A stretch of DNA of 32,422 nt from positions 1 to 32,422 of the forward strand of contig JALWTP010000001.1 in the NCBI GenBank assembly GCA_027082835.1. Direction: 5' to 3'. This document shows, one piece after another, positions 22,593 to 30,598 of the stretch. Source of the stretch: Candidatus Kaiserbacteria bacterium (lineage in GTDB: Bacteria; Patescibacteriota; Minisyncoccia; Phycocordibacterales; UBA2100). The notes beneath the pieces were generated by a model that was given only the letters and a program-made list of their open reading frames with translations, searched no databases and was not told the origin of the DNA. How positions within the stretch are numbered: the first letter of the stretch is position 1; every line of letters starts with the position of its first letter. Both the position numbers and the translations under genes were made by a program.

Positions 22593-24810
22593 ATTTATTG
22601 AGTTTATGCGGATTGTGATTTGGACATGCTTTATCACTGCATCGCTCAGGAATTGTTTTCGTCCCTTCCATCATTAGCTCTCCGCACATTGGGCATTTGT
22701 TTCCGGTAGGTTTTGCTTTTATCGCATGCTTACAATCAGGGTAGTTAGAACAGCTGTAAAACGCACCGAAACGGCCGTGTCTCTCTACCATTTCGCCATC
22801 TTTACACTTGGTACATTTCACTCCGGTAGAATTAAGAAGGGCGTCCTGCTTTATATACTTACATTTTGGATAACGATTACATGAGATAAAGCGACCAAAC
22901 TTTCCTTCGCGCTCTACGAGCTTGCCCGGTTCGTGCTTTGCACGAGGTCCCGGGGTCCCACACTTAGGACAAAGTTCTCCTATCTCTTTTGGTGGTTCCA
23001 TAATACTTCCGTCATCTTTGCGTGCGCCACTACACTCTGGGAAATCGGAGCAACTCATAAACTTACCATTGCGCGAAAGCTTCCAGAGCATATCTTTGCC
23101 ACATTCAGGGCATTTAAACTCTTCCGGAGCAGGACCCATATTGGTTATTTTTTCTATATCGTTTTTGCTTTGCACATCCTTCAAAAATGGTGTGTAAAAA
23201 TCTTTCAATGTTTTAGCATATTCTCGTTTTCCTTCTGCTATTTCGTCCAATTCATTTTCCATTTCTGCGGTAAAGGTGTCGCTGATGTATGATTTAAAAT
23301 GATCTTCTAAGAAGCTACTTACCACATCTCCAGTGTCGGTCGGAATGAGTGTCTTGCCTTCTTTTTGTACATATCCTCTATCTACGATGGTGCGCATTAT
23401 TGAGGCATAGGTACTTGGACGACCAATACCTCTTTTTTCCAATTCTTTAATAAGTCCCGCCTCAGAGTATCTTGATGGCGGAAGTGTTTCTTTCCCTTCT
23501 GATTCAATAGATACAAGAGAAAGTGGCTCTCCTTTTTCTACTTTTGGAAGTTCCACATCTTCACCACGCGCCATAGGGTCCGCCAAGAGCCACCCTTTGT
23601 CTATGAGTCGCGATCCAGTAACGGAAAAGTCAGGTACCGCTTCGGCATCCACTTCGGCAATGATTTTTGTTCGTGCAAGTTGTGCATCCTTCATTTGACT
23701 GGAAACAGCACGAGACCATATAAGAGAGTAAAGTTTTTTCTGTTCCTCATTTATGCCGGCACTCATCTTGCTTATGTTTGTAGGACGCACAGCTTCGTGT
23801 GCCTCCTGAGCCGATTTAGAGCGTGATTTGTACGCGCGAATTTGAAGCATATCTTTCCCATATTCTTTTTCTATAAATGAAGCAATTTGTCCCGTGGCCT
23901 GTTTTGAGAGTGTTGGACTGTCGGTACGCATATAGGTTATCAATCCTGCTTCGTAGAGTTTTTGTGCGATACCCATAGTACGCGAAGGAGCAAATCCCAA
24001 TCGTGAACTTGCTGTTTGTTGCAGTGTGGAAGTAGTAAACGGCGCGCGAGGTGCTCGTTTTGCAGAAGTCTCTTTTACCTCTTTCACTTTCCATGAATTG
24101 TTTTTAGCACTTTCTACAATGGAGTCAGCATCTTCTTGTGATTTTGGCTCTTCTACACACACAAGCGATAGTGGTTCTTTGGTCTTTGTTTTCGTTTGCG
24201 CCTCTATGACCCAATATTTCTCGGGTACGAACGCACGAATTTCTCGTTCTTTCTCCATAATGATGCGAAGCGCAGGTGATTGCACGCGTCCGGCAGAGAG
24301 GCCGTAGCGAACTTTTTTCCAGATAAGTCCTGACAGGTCGTACCCCACAAGTCTATCCAATACCCGTCGCGCCTCTTGCGCCTCTTTAAGATGCATATCT
24401 ACAGCACGAGGATTGTGAAGAGCTTCCTGTACGGCGTCTTTGGTAATTTCGTTAAAGGCAATTCGTTTTGGATTTTTTAATCCTAATACTTCTTGCAAGT
24501 GCCACGCAATTGCTTCTCCTTCACGATCGGGGTCGGTAGCAAGTATTACTTCATCTGATTTCTTTGCGAGTGATTTGAGTTCGCTAATGACCTTTTTCTT
24601 CAAAGGTGAAACTTCATAGTGTGGTGTAAAGTTATTTTCAATATCAATTGCTTTTGCGTTGTTTTTCGGCAAGTCGCGTATGTGTCCTACACTTGCGCGT
24701 ACGGTAAAACCCTCACCGAGATATTTCTCGATTGTTTTTGCTTTTGCCGGACTCTCCACGATAACGAGTCGTTTTTTCAGCGAATCTTTTTTGTTTTCCG
24801 TTTTTGCCAT
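22591..24810 (-). CDS. topA: DNA topoisomerase I
   Basis: Type IA enzyme relaxing negative supercoils, 739 residues. The Toprim domain has VESPAKAKTIEKYL (18-31) and DPDREGEAIAWHL (93-105). The catalytic tyrosine is Y293 in TYMRTDS. The TAESRLGF-type segment appears as QTASSRLGFAPSRTMGIAQ. Four Cys4 zinc ribbons end the protein (CPEC, CPKC, CTKC and CPMC blocks). ATG 24808-24810 is chosen because the conserved part begins soon after; an upstream in-frame GTG at 24834 lies in a hairpin. A GGAGGT about 13 nt upstream of the ATG is buried in that hairpin. Confidence 0.95.
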   Translation of the reverse strand: MAKTENKKDSLKKRLVIVESPAKAKTIEKYLGEGFTVRASVGHIRDLPKNNAKAIDIENNFTPHYEVSPLKKKVISELKSLAKKSDEVILATDPDREGEAIAWHLQEVLGLKNPKRIAFNEITKDAVQEALHNPRAVDMHLKEAQEARRVLDRLVGYDLSGLIWKKVRYGLSAGRVQSPALRIIMEKEREIRAFVPEKYWVIEAQTKTKTKEPLSLVCVEEPKSQEDADSIVESAKNNSWKVKEVKETSAKRAPRAPFTTSTLQQTASSRLGFAPSRTMGIAQKLYEAGLITYMRTDSPTLSKQATGQIASFIEKEYGKDMLQIRAYKSRSKSAQEAHEAVRPTNISKMSAGINEEQKKLYSLIWSRAVSSQMKDAQLARTKIIAEVDAEAVPDFSVTGSRLIDKGWLLADPMARGEDVELPKVEKGEPLSLVSIESEGKETLPPSRYSEAGLIKELEKRGIGRPSTYASIMRTIVDRGYVQKEGKTLIPTDTGDVVSSFLEDHFKSYISDTFTAEMENELDEIAEGKREYAKTLKDFYTPFLKDVQSKNDIEKITNMGPAPEEFKCPECGKDMLWKLSRNGKFMSCSDFPECSGARKDDGSIMEPPKEIGELCPKCGTPGPRAKHEPGKLVEREGKFGRFISCNRYPKCKYIKQDALLNSTGVKCTKCKDGEMVERHGRFGAFYSCSNYPDCKHAIKAKPTGNKCPMCGELMMEGTKTIPERCSDKACPNHNPHKLNK

Positions 24811-24820
24811 ATTTTGCAAG

Positions 24821-24844
24821 TGCACCTCCATCACGCGAGGTGCA
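24821..24844 (-). promoter_or_regulatory. Hairpin masking the Shine-Dalgarno of topA
   Basis: TGCACCTC and GAGGTGCA form a perfect 8-bp stem with an 8-nt loop. The GGAGGT lies in the downstream arm, 13 nt before the ATG, so folding would hide it. Confidence 0.45.
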
Positions 24845-24864
24845 TAAACGGTAGAGTTACACGA

Positions 24865-24883
24865 CTTTGCAAAAAATGCAAAG
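24865..24883. promoter_or_regulatory. CTTTGCA inverted repeat between divergent genes
   Basis: CTTTGCA (24865-24871) and TGCAAAG (24877-24883) form a 7-bp inverted repeat with 5-bp centre between topA and the secreted protein gene. It could be an operator; no binding protein is known. Confidence 0.35.
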
Positions 24884-24910
24884 AAAGTTTGGTGTAAAGT
24901 AGATATTTTC

Positions 24911-24957
24911 TTGACATATCTATCTCAAAGGAGTTTAGTATATATTAGGAAAGGAGG
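24911..24957 (+). promoter_or_regulatory. Promoter and Shine-Dalgarno of the secreted protein
   Basis: A consensus -35 TTGACA at 24911-24916, with the weak -10 candidate TTTAGT at 24934 (17-nt spacer) within TTTAGTATATATT. A strong AAGGAGG (about 24951-24957) lies before ATG 24964. Confidence 0.6.
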
Positions 24958-24963
24958 GTGGCT

Positions 24964-25299
24964 ATGAGTATTCGTTTTACGGCACTCTTGATTGCGTTGC
25001 TGATGCCGAATATTGCATCAGCAGGACCAGATCATAAAGGGATGTGTCATACACACCACTACTACCATCCAAATACAAACGGCGATTTGGTGGAAGATGT
25101 GTCGCGTCGCGTGACACACTGTGGTCCGCAGATGAGCGCAACACCACAATACAAACAGTCTCCAATCGGGGCGCTTATACGAGGTGGTGGAGTGGTGTAC
25201 TCCAAAGATACTTCGTATACAACGAAAAAAGGAACGACGGTAAAATGTCGTTTATCGGTCAAAATTACAGACGGTCTGCACTTTGACTGTCAGTTCTGA
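24964..25299 (+). CDS. Small secreted Cys/His-rich protein
   Basis: An unrecognised 111-residue protein. A clear signal peptide spans residues 1-20 (MSIRFTALLIALLMPNIASA) with cleavage predicted before GPDHKG. The mature part of about 91 residues has four cysteines and a His-rich cluster (MCHTHHYYH near 27-35), suggesting two disulfides or a metal site. The C-terminus has TTVKCRLSVKITDGLHFDCQF. ATG 24964 has a strong Shine-Dalgarno; the in-frame GTG at 24958 does not improve it. It has its own consensus-like promoter and terminator, so it is expressed alone. A YHYH-like metal-binding role is only a guess. Confidence 0.7.
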   Translation: MSIRFTALLIALLMPNIASAGPDHKGMCHTHHYYHPNTNGDLVEDVSRRVTHCGPQMSATPQYKQSPIGALIRGGGVVYSKDTSYTTKKGTTVKCRLSVKITDGLHFDCQF

Positions 25300-25309
25300 T
25301 GATCTGAAA

Positions 25310-25345
25310 AAGAAACACCCGCGAGCGATTGCGGGTGTTCTTATA
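25310..25345. terminator. Bidirectional terminator, secreted protein / dprA
   Basis: AACACCCGC (25314-25322) and GCGGGTGTT (25331-25339), with a T-rich run on the minus strand (TTTCTTTTTC) and CTTATAT on the plus strand. Confidence 0.8.
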
Positions 25346-26225
25346 TCTGAGTGAGGCGTACTTTCCCCAGTTTCTCTACTATCACACCTTCTAACTCCAA
25401 TTTAGAAAGGATAATATTTGCCTGTGTTATGGGGAGTGGAAGCCGTTCTAATAATTCATCTCGTGCAAGTGGGTTTTGTAAGAGCTTTAATACCTTTTGT
25501 TCGTCTTGTGAATACTTTTCATACTCAATTTGTTTAACATTGCTTTCTTTTTGCCTTGAAGTGTCAAAACCAAGTACTTCCAATATATCTTTTGGCTCGA
25601 TGATTGGAGTCGCACCCAACTTTAAAAATTGATGCGAGCCTTTGTGTGAGTGTGCAAATATAGAACCTGGAACCACGCAGAGTTCTCGGTTGTATTCGGT
25701 AGCAAGGCGCGCGGTTATCAGTGTCCCTGATTTTGGTGATGCTTCAATAACCAAAACCGCGTGACTCACACCCACCATCAATCTGTTTCGCTGTGGAAAT
25801 GTCCACTGCGCCGCCTTTTGTGTCGGAGAGTATTCACTCATAAGAGCGCCACCTGCTTTAAGTATCTCTTTTGCAATGTGTATATTTGAGCGAGGATAGA
25901 GAACATCTTCATCTAATCCTGAACCAGGAATGGCTATGGTTTGAAGTCCATTTTCAAGTGCATGCTTGTGCGCGTGAGAATCTATACCCAAGGCAAGCCC
26001 TGAGACGATGGTAATGGGGTATCCTTTTAGGCCCTGCAATAAATACTCCACAACATCTCTGCCATAGGCGGTTGCTTTACGCGATCCGACAACGGCAAGT
26101 ATTTTATTTTTTGAATACAAAGGAGAAACATCTCCTTGTGTATATAATTTCTTTGGCGCATCGGGGATTTCCTTCAAAAGCGAGGGGAAGTCACTGGGGA
26201 AGAGTTCTTTTATCTTCGTATCCAT
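25341..26225 (-). CDS. dprA: DNA processing protein DprA (Smf)
   Basis: Loads RecA on incoming single-stranded DNA during natural transformation. It has 294 residues. The Rossmann-like domain has VVGSRKATAYGRD, SGLALGIDSHAHKHAL, PGSGLDEDVLYPRSN, FPQRNRLMVG and SPKSGTLITARLA. A C-terminal winged-helix domain (about 230-290) is present. An upstream open frame continues to 26729 but is only the antisense of serS. ATG 26223-26225 fits the family and a TATACT hexamer 10 nt away. Its presence fits uptake of foreign DNA. Confidence 0.93.
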   Translation of the reverse strand: MDTKIKELFPSDFPSLLKEIPDAPKKLYTQGDVSPLYSKNKILAVVGSRKATAYGRDVVEYLLQGLKGYPITIVSGLALGIDSHAHKHALENGLQTIAIPGSGLDEDVLYPRSNIHIAKEILKAGGALMSEYSPTQKAAQWTFPQRNRLMVGVSHAVLVIEASPKSGTLITARLATEYNRELCVVPGSIFAHSHKGSHQFLKLGATPIIEPKDILEVLGFDTSRQKESNVKQIEYEKYSQDEQKVLKLLQNPLARDELLERLPLPITQANIILSKLELEGVIVEKLGKVRLTQI

Positions 26226-26235
26226 AATAGTATAA

Positions 26236-26241
26236 AGTATA
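26236..26241 (-). promoter_or_regulatory. -10 hexamer of dprA
   Basis: TATACT on the minus strand, 10 nt before the ATG. A second TATACT lies 3 nt before it. Confidence 0.45.
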
Positions 26242-26284
26242 GCACTACGACACAGGAATAATTTCCAAATATACAAAATAGATA

Positions 26285-26290
26285 TATACT
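26285..26290 (+). promoter_or_regulatory. -10 hexamer of serS
   Basis: TATACT, 8 nt before ATG 26299. Confidence 0.5.
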
Positions 26291-26298
26291 GTACGCAT

Positions 26299-27618
26299 AT
26301 GTTAGATATTAAATTTATACGCGAAAACAAAGAAATAGTGGCAGCAGGAGCACGTAAAAAGCACACCGAGATAGACCTTGATGCGCTTATTGCACTTGAT
26401 GACGAACGCAAAGCGCTTTTGGGTGAAGTGGAAGAAATGCGCGCAAAACAAAACGAAGTATCAAAGCAAATCTCAACAATAATAAATACCGAAAAAAAGA
26501 ACGAGCTCATCGCGCAGATGCAAGAGCTCAAAGATGCTCTCCAGAAAAAGGAAGACGAGTTAAAAGAGACGATGAAAAAGTGGCAAGAGCTTATGCTTAA
26601 AGTGCCAAATGTTCCCGATATGTCGGTACCCGATGGTGACAGTGACGAAGACAATAAAGAGATAAAAGTATGGGGCGATAAAACCGCATTTGATTTTGAA
26701 CCAAAGAGCCATATAGACATTATGACCAATTTAGATATGGTTGACTTTGAACGCGGTGTGAAAGTTTCTGGTTTTCGCGGATATTTCTTGAAAAAAGATG
26801 GGGCACTTTTAAGTTATGCAATATGGAATTATGCGCGAGACTTTTTCTTGAAGAAAGGATTTGACCCACTTTTGGTACCAACCATTGTACGCAAGAGTAA
26901 TCTATACGGAACGGGACACCTGCCAAACGAAGCAGAAGATGTATATAAGACACAAGATGATGACTATCTTATCGGGACTTCGGAAATATCAACTATGGGA
27001 TATTATTCGGACGAGGTATTGCCAAAAGGGAAATTGCCAGTGAAGTTTCTTTCTTTCTCTCCTTGTTATCGACGAGAAGCGGGCAGTCATGGAAAAGATA
27101 CAAAAGGGCTTATCCGTGTGCATGAGTTTTATAAACTTGAACAAGTTATATTGTGTGAGGCCAGTCACGAAGAGTCGGTAAAGTGGCATGAGTGGCTGAA
27201 CCGCAACACTGAAGAGTTTATTGAATCGCTCGGTATTCCGTACCACACAGTGCTTAACTGCGGAGGTGATTTAGGACAAGGACAGGTCAAGAAATATGAT
27301 ATTGAGTTATGGGTGCCAATGGAAGAAAAATACCGCGAGATAAGTTCTGCATCGTATTTCCACGATTTCCAAACGCGTCGTTTCAATATCAAATACAAAG
27401 ACGAACAGGGAAAGAGTAAGTATGCCCACTCACTTAACTGTACGGCAATACCAACACCCCGAATACTCGTTTCGCTCATAGAAAATTATCAAAATGCAGA
27501 TGGGACCGTTACTATTCCTGAGGTATTGCGACCATATATGGGAGGGCGCTCTACCATAGGAGAATCGGTGGAAAAAGCAAAAGAAGATAGTGAAGATATG
27601 CCAAGCAGTGATGAATAA
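26299..27618 (+). CDS. serS: Seryl-tRNA synthetase
   Basis: Class II synthetase charging tRNA-Ser, 439 residues. The N-terminal long coiled-coil arm (about 30-100) grips the tRNA variable arm. The core shows TSEI (227-230), motif 2 in SPCYRREAGSHGKDTKGL (about 254-271) with VHEFYKLEQV, and motif 3 in NCTAIPTPRILVSLIENYQ. A short acidic tail follows. It diverges from dprA. Confidence 0.96.
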   Translation: MLDIKFIRENKEIVAAGARKKHTEIDLDALIALDDERKALLGEVEEMRAKQNEVSKQISTIINTEKKNELIAQMQELKDALQKKEDELKETMKKWQELMLKVPNVPDMSVPDGDSDEDNKEIKVWGDKTAFDFEPKSHIDIMTNLDMVDFERGVKVSGFRGYFLKKDGALLSYAIWNYARDFFLKKGFDPLLVPTIVRKSNLYGTGHLPNEAEDVYKTQDDDYLIGTSEISTMGYYSDEVLPKGKLPVKFLSFSPCYRREAGSHGKDTKGLIRVHEFYKLEQVILCEASHEESVKWHEWLNRNTEEFIESLGIPYHTVLNCGGDLGQGQVKKYDIELWVPMEEKYREISSASYFHDFQTRRFNIKYKDEQGKSKYAHSLNCTAIPTPRILVSLIENYQNADGTVTIPEVLRPYMGGRSTIGESVEKAKEDSEDMPSSDE

Positions 27619-27642
27619 TGGTGCAAGGAAGTGTGTATATGT

Positions 27643-28530
27643 ATGCAAATTTTTAAAAAGCAAGAACCGGTAAAAATACACGACCACTTTAAAAAGGTAC
27701 AACAAAAAAGAAGAAAATTAACGAAGGCAAAGGCACCAATGAGCAAAAGGCGCAGGATGCTTTGGAAAGGTATTTTGTTTCTTTCAGTGTTGGTATTGTT
27801 GACCGTACTGCTCAGTGTGATTTCATTTCTCAATATTTTGCAAATACAAAAAATTACAGTGAAAGGAGGTGACACTCTTTTAAATCTGCGTATTGAAAAC
27901 GAAATGTATCACGAACTTGAACATCCGTTTTTTTGGTTATTTTCTCGCCGAAATATAGTAACTGTTGATGTAGATGATTTACATAATAATCTATATCAGG
28001 CATTCCCGCGCATTAACACAATAAAAATAAAGAAACATTTATTTTCGCGAGAACTTTCTGTATCAATTATAGAGCGTATACCATATGCGCTGTGGTGCCC
28101 TCAAAGGGAAGTTTTAAGAGAGGACTGTTTTTATATTGACCCTGCTGGGTACATATTTGCGCGAGTAGGTGTCAACGATGACACTTCTGGGAAGGTTATA
28201 TTTTATGAAGGTATAGGCGAGAGTACCACTGATGCAATCCGGAAACGCATAGCGGAAAGTACTTTCAAGAAAATAAATGAGATCAATAAAGACTTGCGAA
28301 AAAAAGGATTACACCCAAGTCGTGTGAGTGTTATGGATGGAAACACACAGATAGAGATGCAGCCAAATTGGATTCTTAAAATAGACACAAATGACGATAC
28401 TGCGCGCATAGCAGACGACTTGATGGTTGTACTTACACAAAAGAAGCTTTTGAATGCACTTGATACTCTGGAGTATATAGATATGCGTTTTGGTAGACGC
28501 GTTTATGTAAAGCGAGCGGGAATAGAATAA
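27643..28530 (+). CDS. ftsQ: FtsQ-type divisome protein
   Basis: Bitopic division protein of 295 residues. A basic cytoplasmic tail is followed by a membrane helix (about 41-63), then a POTRA-like domain starting LQIQKITVKGGDTLL, with FPRINTIKIKKHLFSRELSVSIIERIPYALW, and a beta-rich domain to the end. Low identity is normal for FtsQ; topology and the POTRA pattern support the call. It lies outside the mraZ cluster, after serS by 24 bp. ATG 27643 is preferred; an in-frame GTG at 27631 is 1 nt after an AAGGA and so too close. Confidence 0.8.
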   Translation: MQIFKKQEPVKIHDHFKKVQQKRRKLTKAKAPMSKRRRMLWKGILFLSVLVLLTVLLSVISFLNILQIQKITVKGGDTLLNLRIENEMYHELEHPFFWLFSRRNIVTVDVDDLHNNLYQAFPRINTIKIKKHLFSRELSVSIIERIPYALWCPQREVLREDCFYIDPAGYIFARVGVNDDTSGKVIFYEGIGESTTDAIRKRIAESTFKKINEINKDLRKKGLHPSRVSVMDGNTQIEMQPNWILKIDTNDDTARIADDLMVVLTQKKLLNALDTLEYIDMRFGRRVYVKRAGIE

Positions 28531-28553
28531 ACTTCCACTCTGAAGCGCCTTGT

Positions 28554-28559
28554 GATACT
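28554..28559 (+). promoter_or_regulatory. -10 hexamer of dus
   Basis: GATACT, 8 nt before ATG 28568. Confidence 0.35.
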
Positions 28560-28567
28560 GTGCCAAA

Positions 28568-29536
28568 ATGGGAAAGAGTTTTTGGAGACAATTAAAGAAG
28601 CCTATTTTAGTACTTGCACCAATGGAAGATGTGACTGATTTCGCATTTAGGCACATCATTGCAAAATACAGCAAAGGCAAAGGTGGAAATTATGTGACCT
28701 ATACTGAGTTTGTCGCCGCTGACGGACTGGTTTTTGCTGACGAAAAAGGGAGAAAAAAACTACTTTCAAAACTAAAGTATTCCGAGATAGAGAGACCGAT
28801 AGTTGCGCAGATATTTTCTTCAAAACCTGAAAATATAGAAAAGGCGGCACGAATTGCAGAAGAGCTTGGGTTTGATGGGGTGGATATAAATATGGGGTGC
28901 CCTGATAGATCAATAGAAAAACAAGGAGCGGGAGCTGCACTTATTAAAAATCCGGATCTCGCAGTAGAGTTAATTGAAGCGGCGCAACGCGGTGCACCGC
29001 ATTTACCAATATCAGTGAAAACGCGTATAGGATATGCTGAAAATGAAGTGGGAGAATGGGTACCGAAACTGCTTGAAACTGGTATTGAAGCGCTCACCAT
29101 CCATGCGAGAACACGCAATGAGTTGAGTAAAGTGCCGGCAAATTGGGAAGTGATTAAGCAAGTAGTAGAAATACGAGACGCATTGCAATCTAATACTCTT
29201 ATCATTGGAAATGGAGATGTGAGAGATGTTGAAGATGCATATAAAAAAGCAAAAGAAAGTGGTGCAGATGGAGTGATGATAGGGCGTGGCATTTTTGGTA
29301 ATCCATGGGGTATGAGTGCATACAAGCCAACCCTTAAAGAAAAGCTCGTTGCACTGATAGAGCACACAAAACTTTTCGAAAATACATTTGCTGACATAAA
29401 GAGTTTTGCAACAATGAAAAAACACTTTGCCAGTTATGTTGCCGGGTTTGAGGGTGCAAAAGAAATGCGTATACAACTCATGGAAGCAGACAACGCACAG
29501 GGCGTAGCACACATAATAGAGAACACACAACAATAA
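28568..29536 (+). CDS. dus: tRNA-dihydrouridine synthase
   Basis: FMN-dependent enzyme reducing uridines in the tRNA D-loop, 322 residues. The TIM-barrel start is LAPMEDVTDFAFR. The catalytic cysteine is C111 in INMGCPDRSIEKQGAGAAL. SVKTRIGY, ALTIHARTRNE, IGNGDV and GADGVMIGRGIFGNPW complete the FMN site. A helical C-terminal domain follows. Which Dus subfamily it is cannot be decided here. Confidence 0.94.
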   Translation: MGKSFWRQLKKPILVLAPMEDVTDFAFRHIIAKYSKGKGGNYVTYTEFVAADGLVFADEKGRKKLLSKLKYSEIERPIVAQIFSSKPENIEKAARIAEELGFDGVDINMGCPDRSIEKQGAGAALIKNPDLAVELIEAAQRGAPHLPISVKTRIGYAENEVGEWVPKLLETGIEALTIHARTRNELSKVPANWEVIKQVVEIRDALQSNTLIIGNGDVRDVEDAYKKAKESGADGVMIGRGIFGNPWGMSAYKPTLKEKLVALIEHTKLFENTFADIKSFATMKKHFASYVAGFEGAKEMRIQLMEADNAQGVAHIIENTQQ

Positions 29537-29555
29537 TTTGGTATACTTACCAAAT
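29536..29555 (+). promoter_or_regulatory. Palindrome over the dnaX promoter and start
   Basis: ATTTGGTA and TACCAAAT form a perfect 8-bp inverted repeat with a 4-bp centre. It covers the TATACT -10 (29542-29547) and the first two bases of the ATG (29554). A possible operator or 5'-end hairpin. Confidence 0.45.
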
Positions 29556-30594
29556 GAATGAACAAAGCGAGAATCAGGCACTGTATAGAAAGTATCGACC
29601 AACTTCCTTTAGTGAGGTTGTTGGACAAGATCATATCGTTTCAGTTTTGCGTAAGGCACTTAAAGAGAGAAGTACAACACATGCGTATTTGTTTTATGGC
29701 GGGCGAGGAACAGGGAAGACTTCGGTAGCACGATTGCTTGCAAAAGAGTTGGGAACGAGCAGTAAAGACTTGTATGAAATGGATGCTGCGTCCAATAGAA
29801 AGATAGATCACTTTAGAGAGCTCAACGAGTCAGTCCACACACTGCCATTTGAATCAAAGTACAAAGTGTACATTATAGACGAGGTACATATGCTTACCAA
29901 AGATGCTTTCAATGCATTTTTAAAAACATTGGAAGAACCACCAAAGCATGTCGTATTCATTCTTGCGACAACCGAACTTGAAAAATTGCCAGATACTATA
30001 GTGTCGAGGTGTCAGACATTTCCATTCAATATACCCTCACGAGAGATATTGGCGGATGTAATGAAGAAAATCGCAAAAAAAGAGAAATATACATTGGATA
30101 CAGATGCAGCGGAGCTTATTGCACTTCTCGCAGAGGGGTCATTTCGTGATGGGCTTGGTATATTGCAAAAGGTACTCTCATACTCTGACGATACCAAAAT
30201 ATCATTGCGTGTCGTAGAGGAAATTACGGGGTCCCCGCGAAGCGAATCACTAAACAGCGTACTTTCAGCCCTTTGTGAAAAAGATACGGACACTGCACTT
30301 CGTGAACTTAATAGTGCAGTAGAAGCACAGATAGATATAGATGTATTCCAAAAATTGCTTTTAGATAGAGTGCGCGCAGTGCTATTATTAAAGCATTCTG
30401 CATCTATGGCAGATATGCTCAAAGAAAAGTTTAATAAAGATGATTATGCACTTATTGAAAAAGTTGCGTCTACCGAAGGGGCGAACATAAATGCTAAAAT
30501 ACTTAAAGAGCTCTTGGATGCGTATCTTTTCACTTCGGGTTCATACACCAAACAGATTCCGCTTGAAATGGCAATACTAAACATTTGCAAATAG
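29554..30594 (+). CDS. dnaX: DNA polymerase III gamma/tau subunit, short form
   Basis: Clamp-loader ATPase loading the sliding clamp, 346 residues. ALYRKYRPTSFSEVVGQDH starts the AAA+ domain. Walker A is GGRGTGKTS (49-57), Walker B IIDE (107-110), sensor 1 LATT (137-140), and SRC is at 151-153. The four-cysteine zinc module that normally lies between Walker A and DAAS is missing; only about 20 residues separate them. There is no tau-type C-terminal extension, so this is a gamma-like protein. It has its own TATACT promoter and is followed after 4 bp by the phosphatase gene. Confidence 0.92.
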   Translation: MNEQSENQALYRKYRPTSFSEVVGQDHIVSVLRKALKERSTTHAYLFYGGRGTGKTSVARLLAKELGTSSKDLYEMDAASNRKIDHFRELNESVHTLPFESKYKVYIIDEVHMLTKDAFNAFLKTLEEPPKHVVFILATTELEKLPDTIVSRCQTFPFNIPSREILADVMKKIAKKEKYTLDTDAAELIALLAEGSFRDGLGILQKVLSYSDDTKISLRVVEEITGSPRSESLNSVLSALCEKDTDTALRELNSAVEAQIDIDVFQKLLLDRVRAVLLLKHSASMADMLKEKFNKDDYALIEKVASTEGANINAKILKELLDAYLFTSGSYTKQIPLEMAILNICK

Positions 30595-30598
30595 TTAT

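Noticed and set aside
26226-26729. N-terminal extension of the dprA reading frame
   Set aside because: It is antisense to serS and Ser/Phe-rich. The family start and a -10 hexamer place the gene start at 26225.
28699-29397. Minus-strand open frame of 232 codons
   Set aside because: Antisense shadow of dus.
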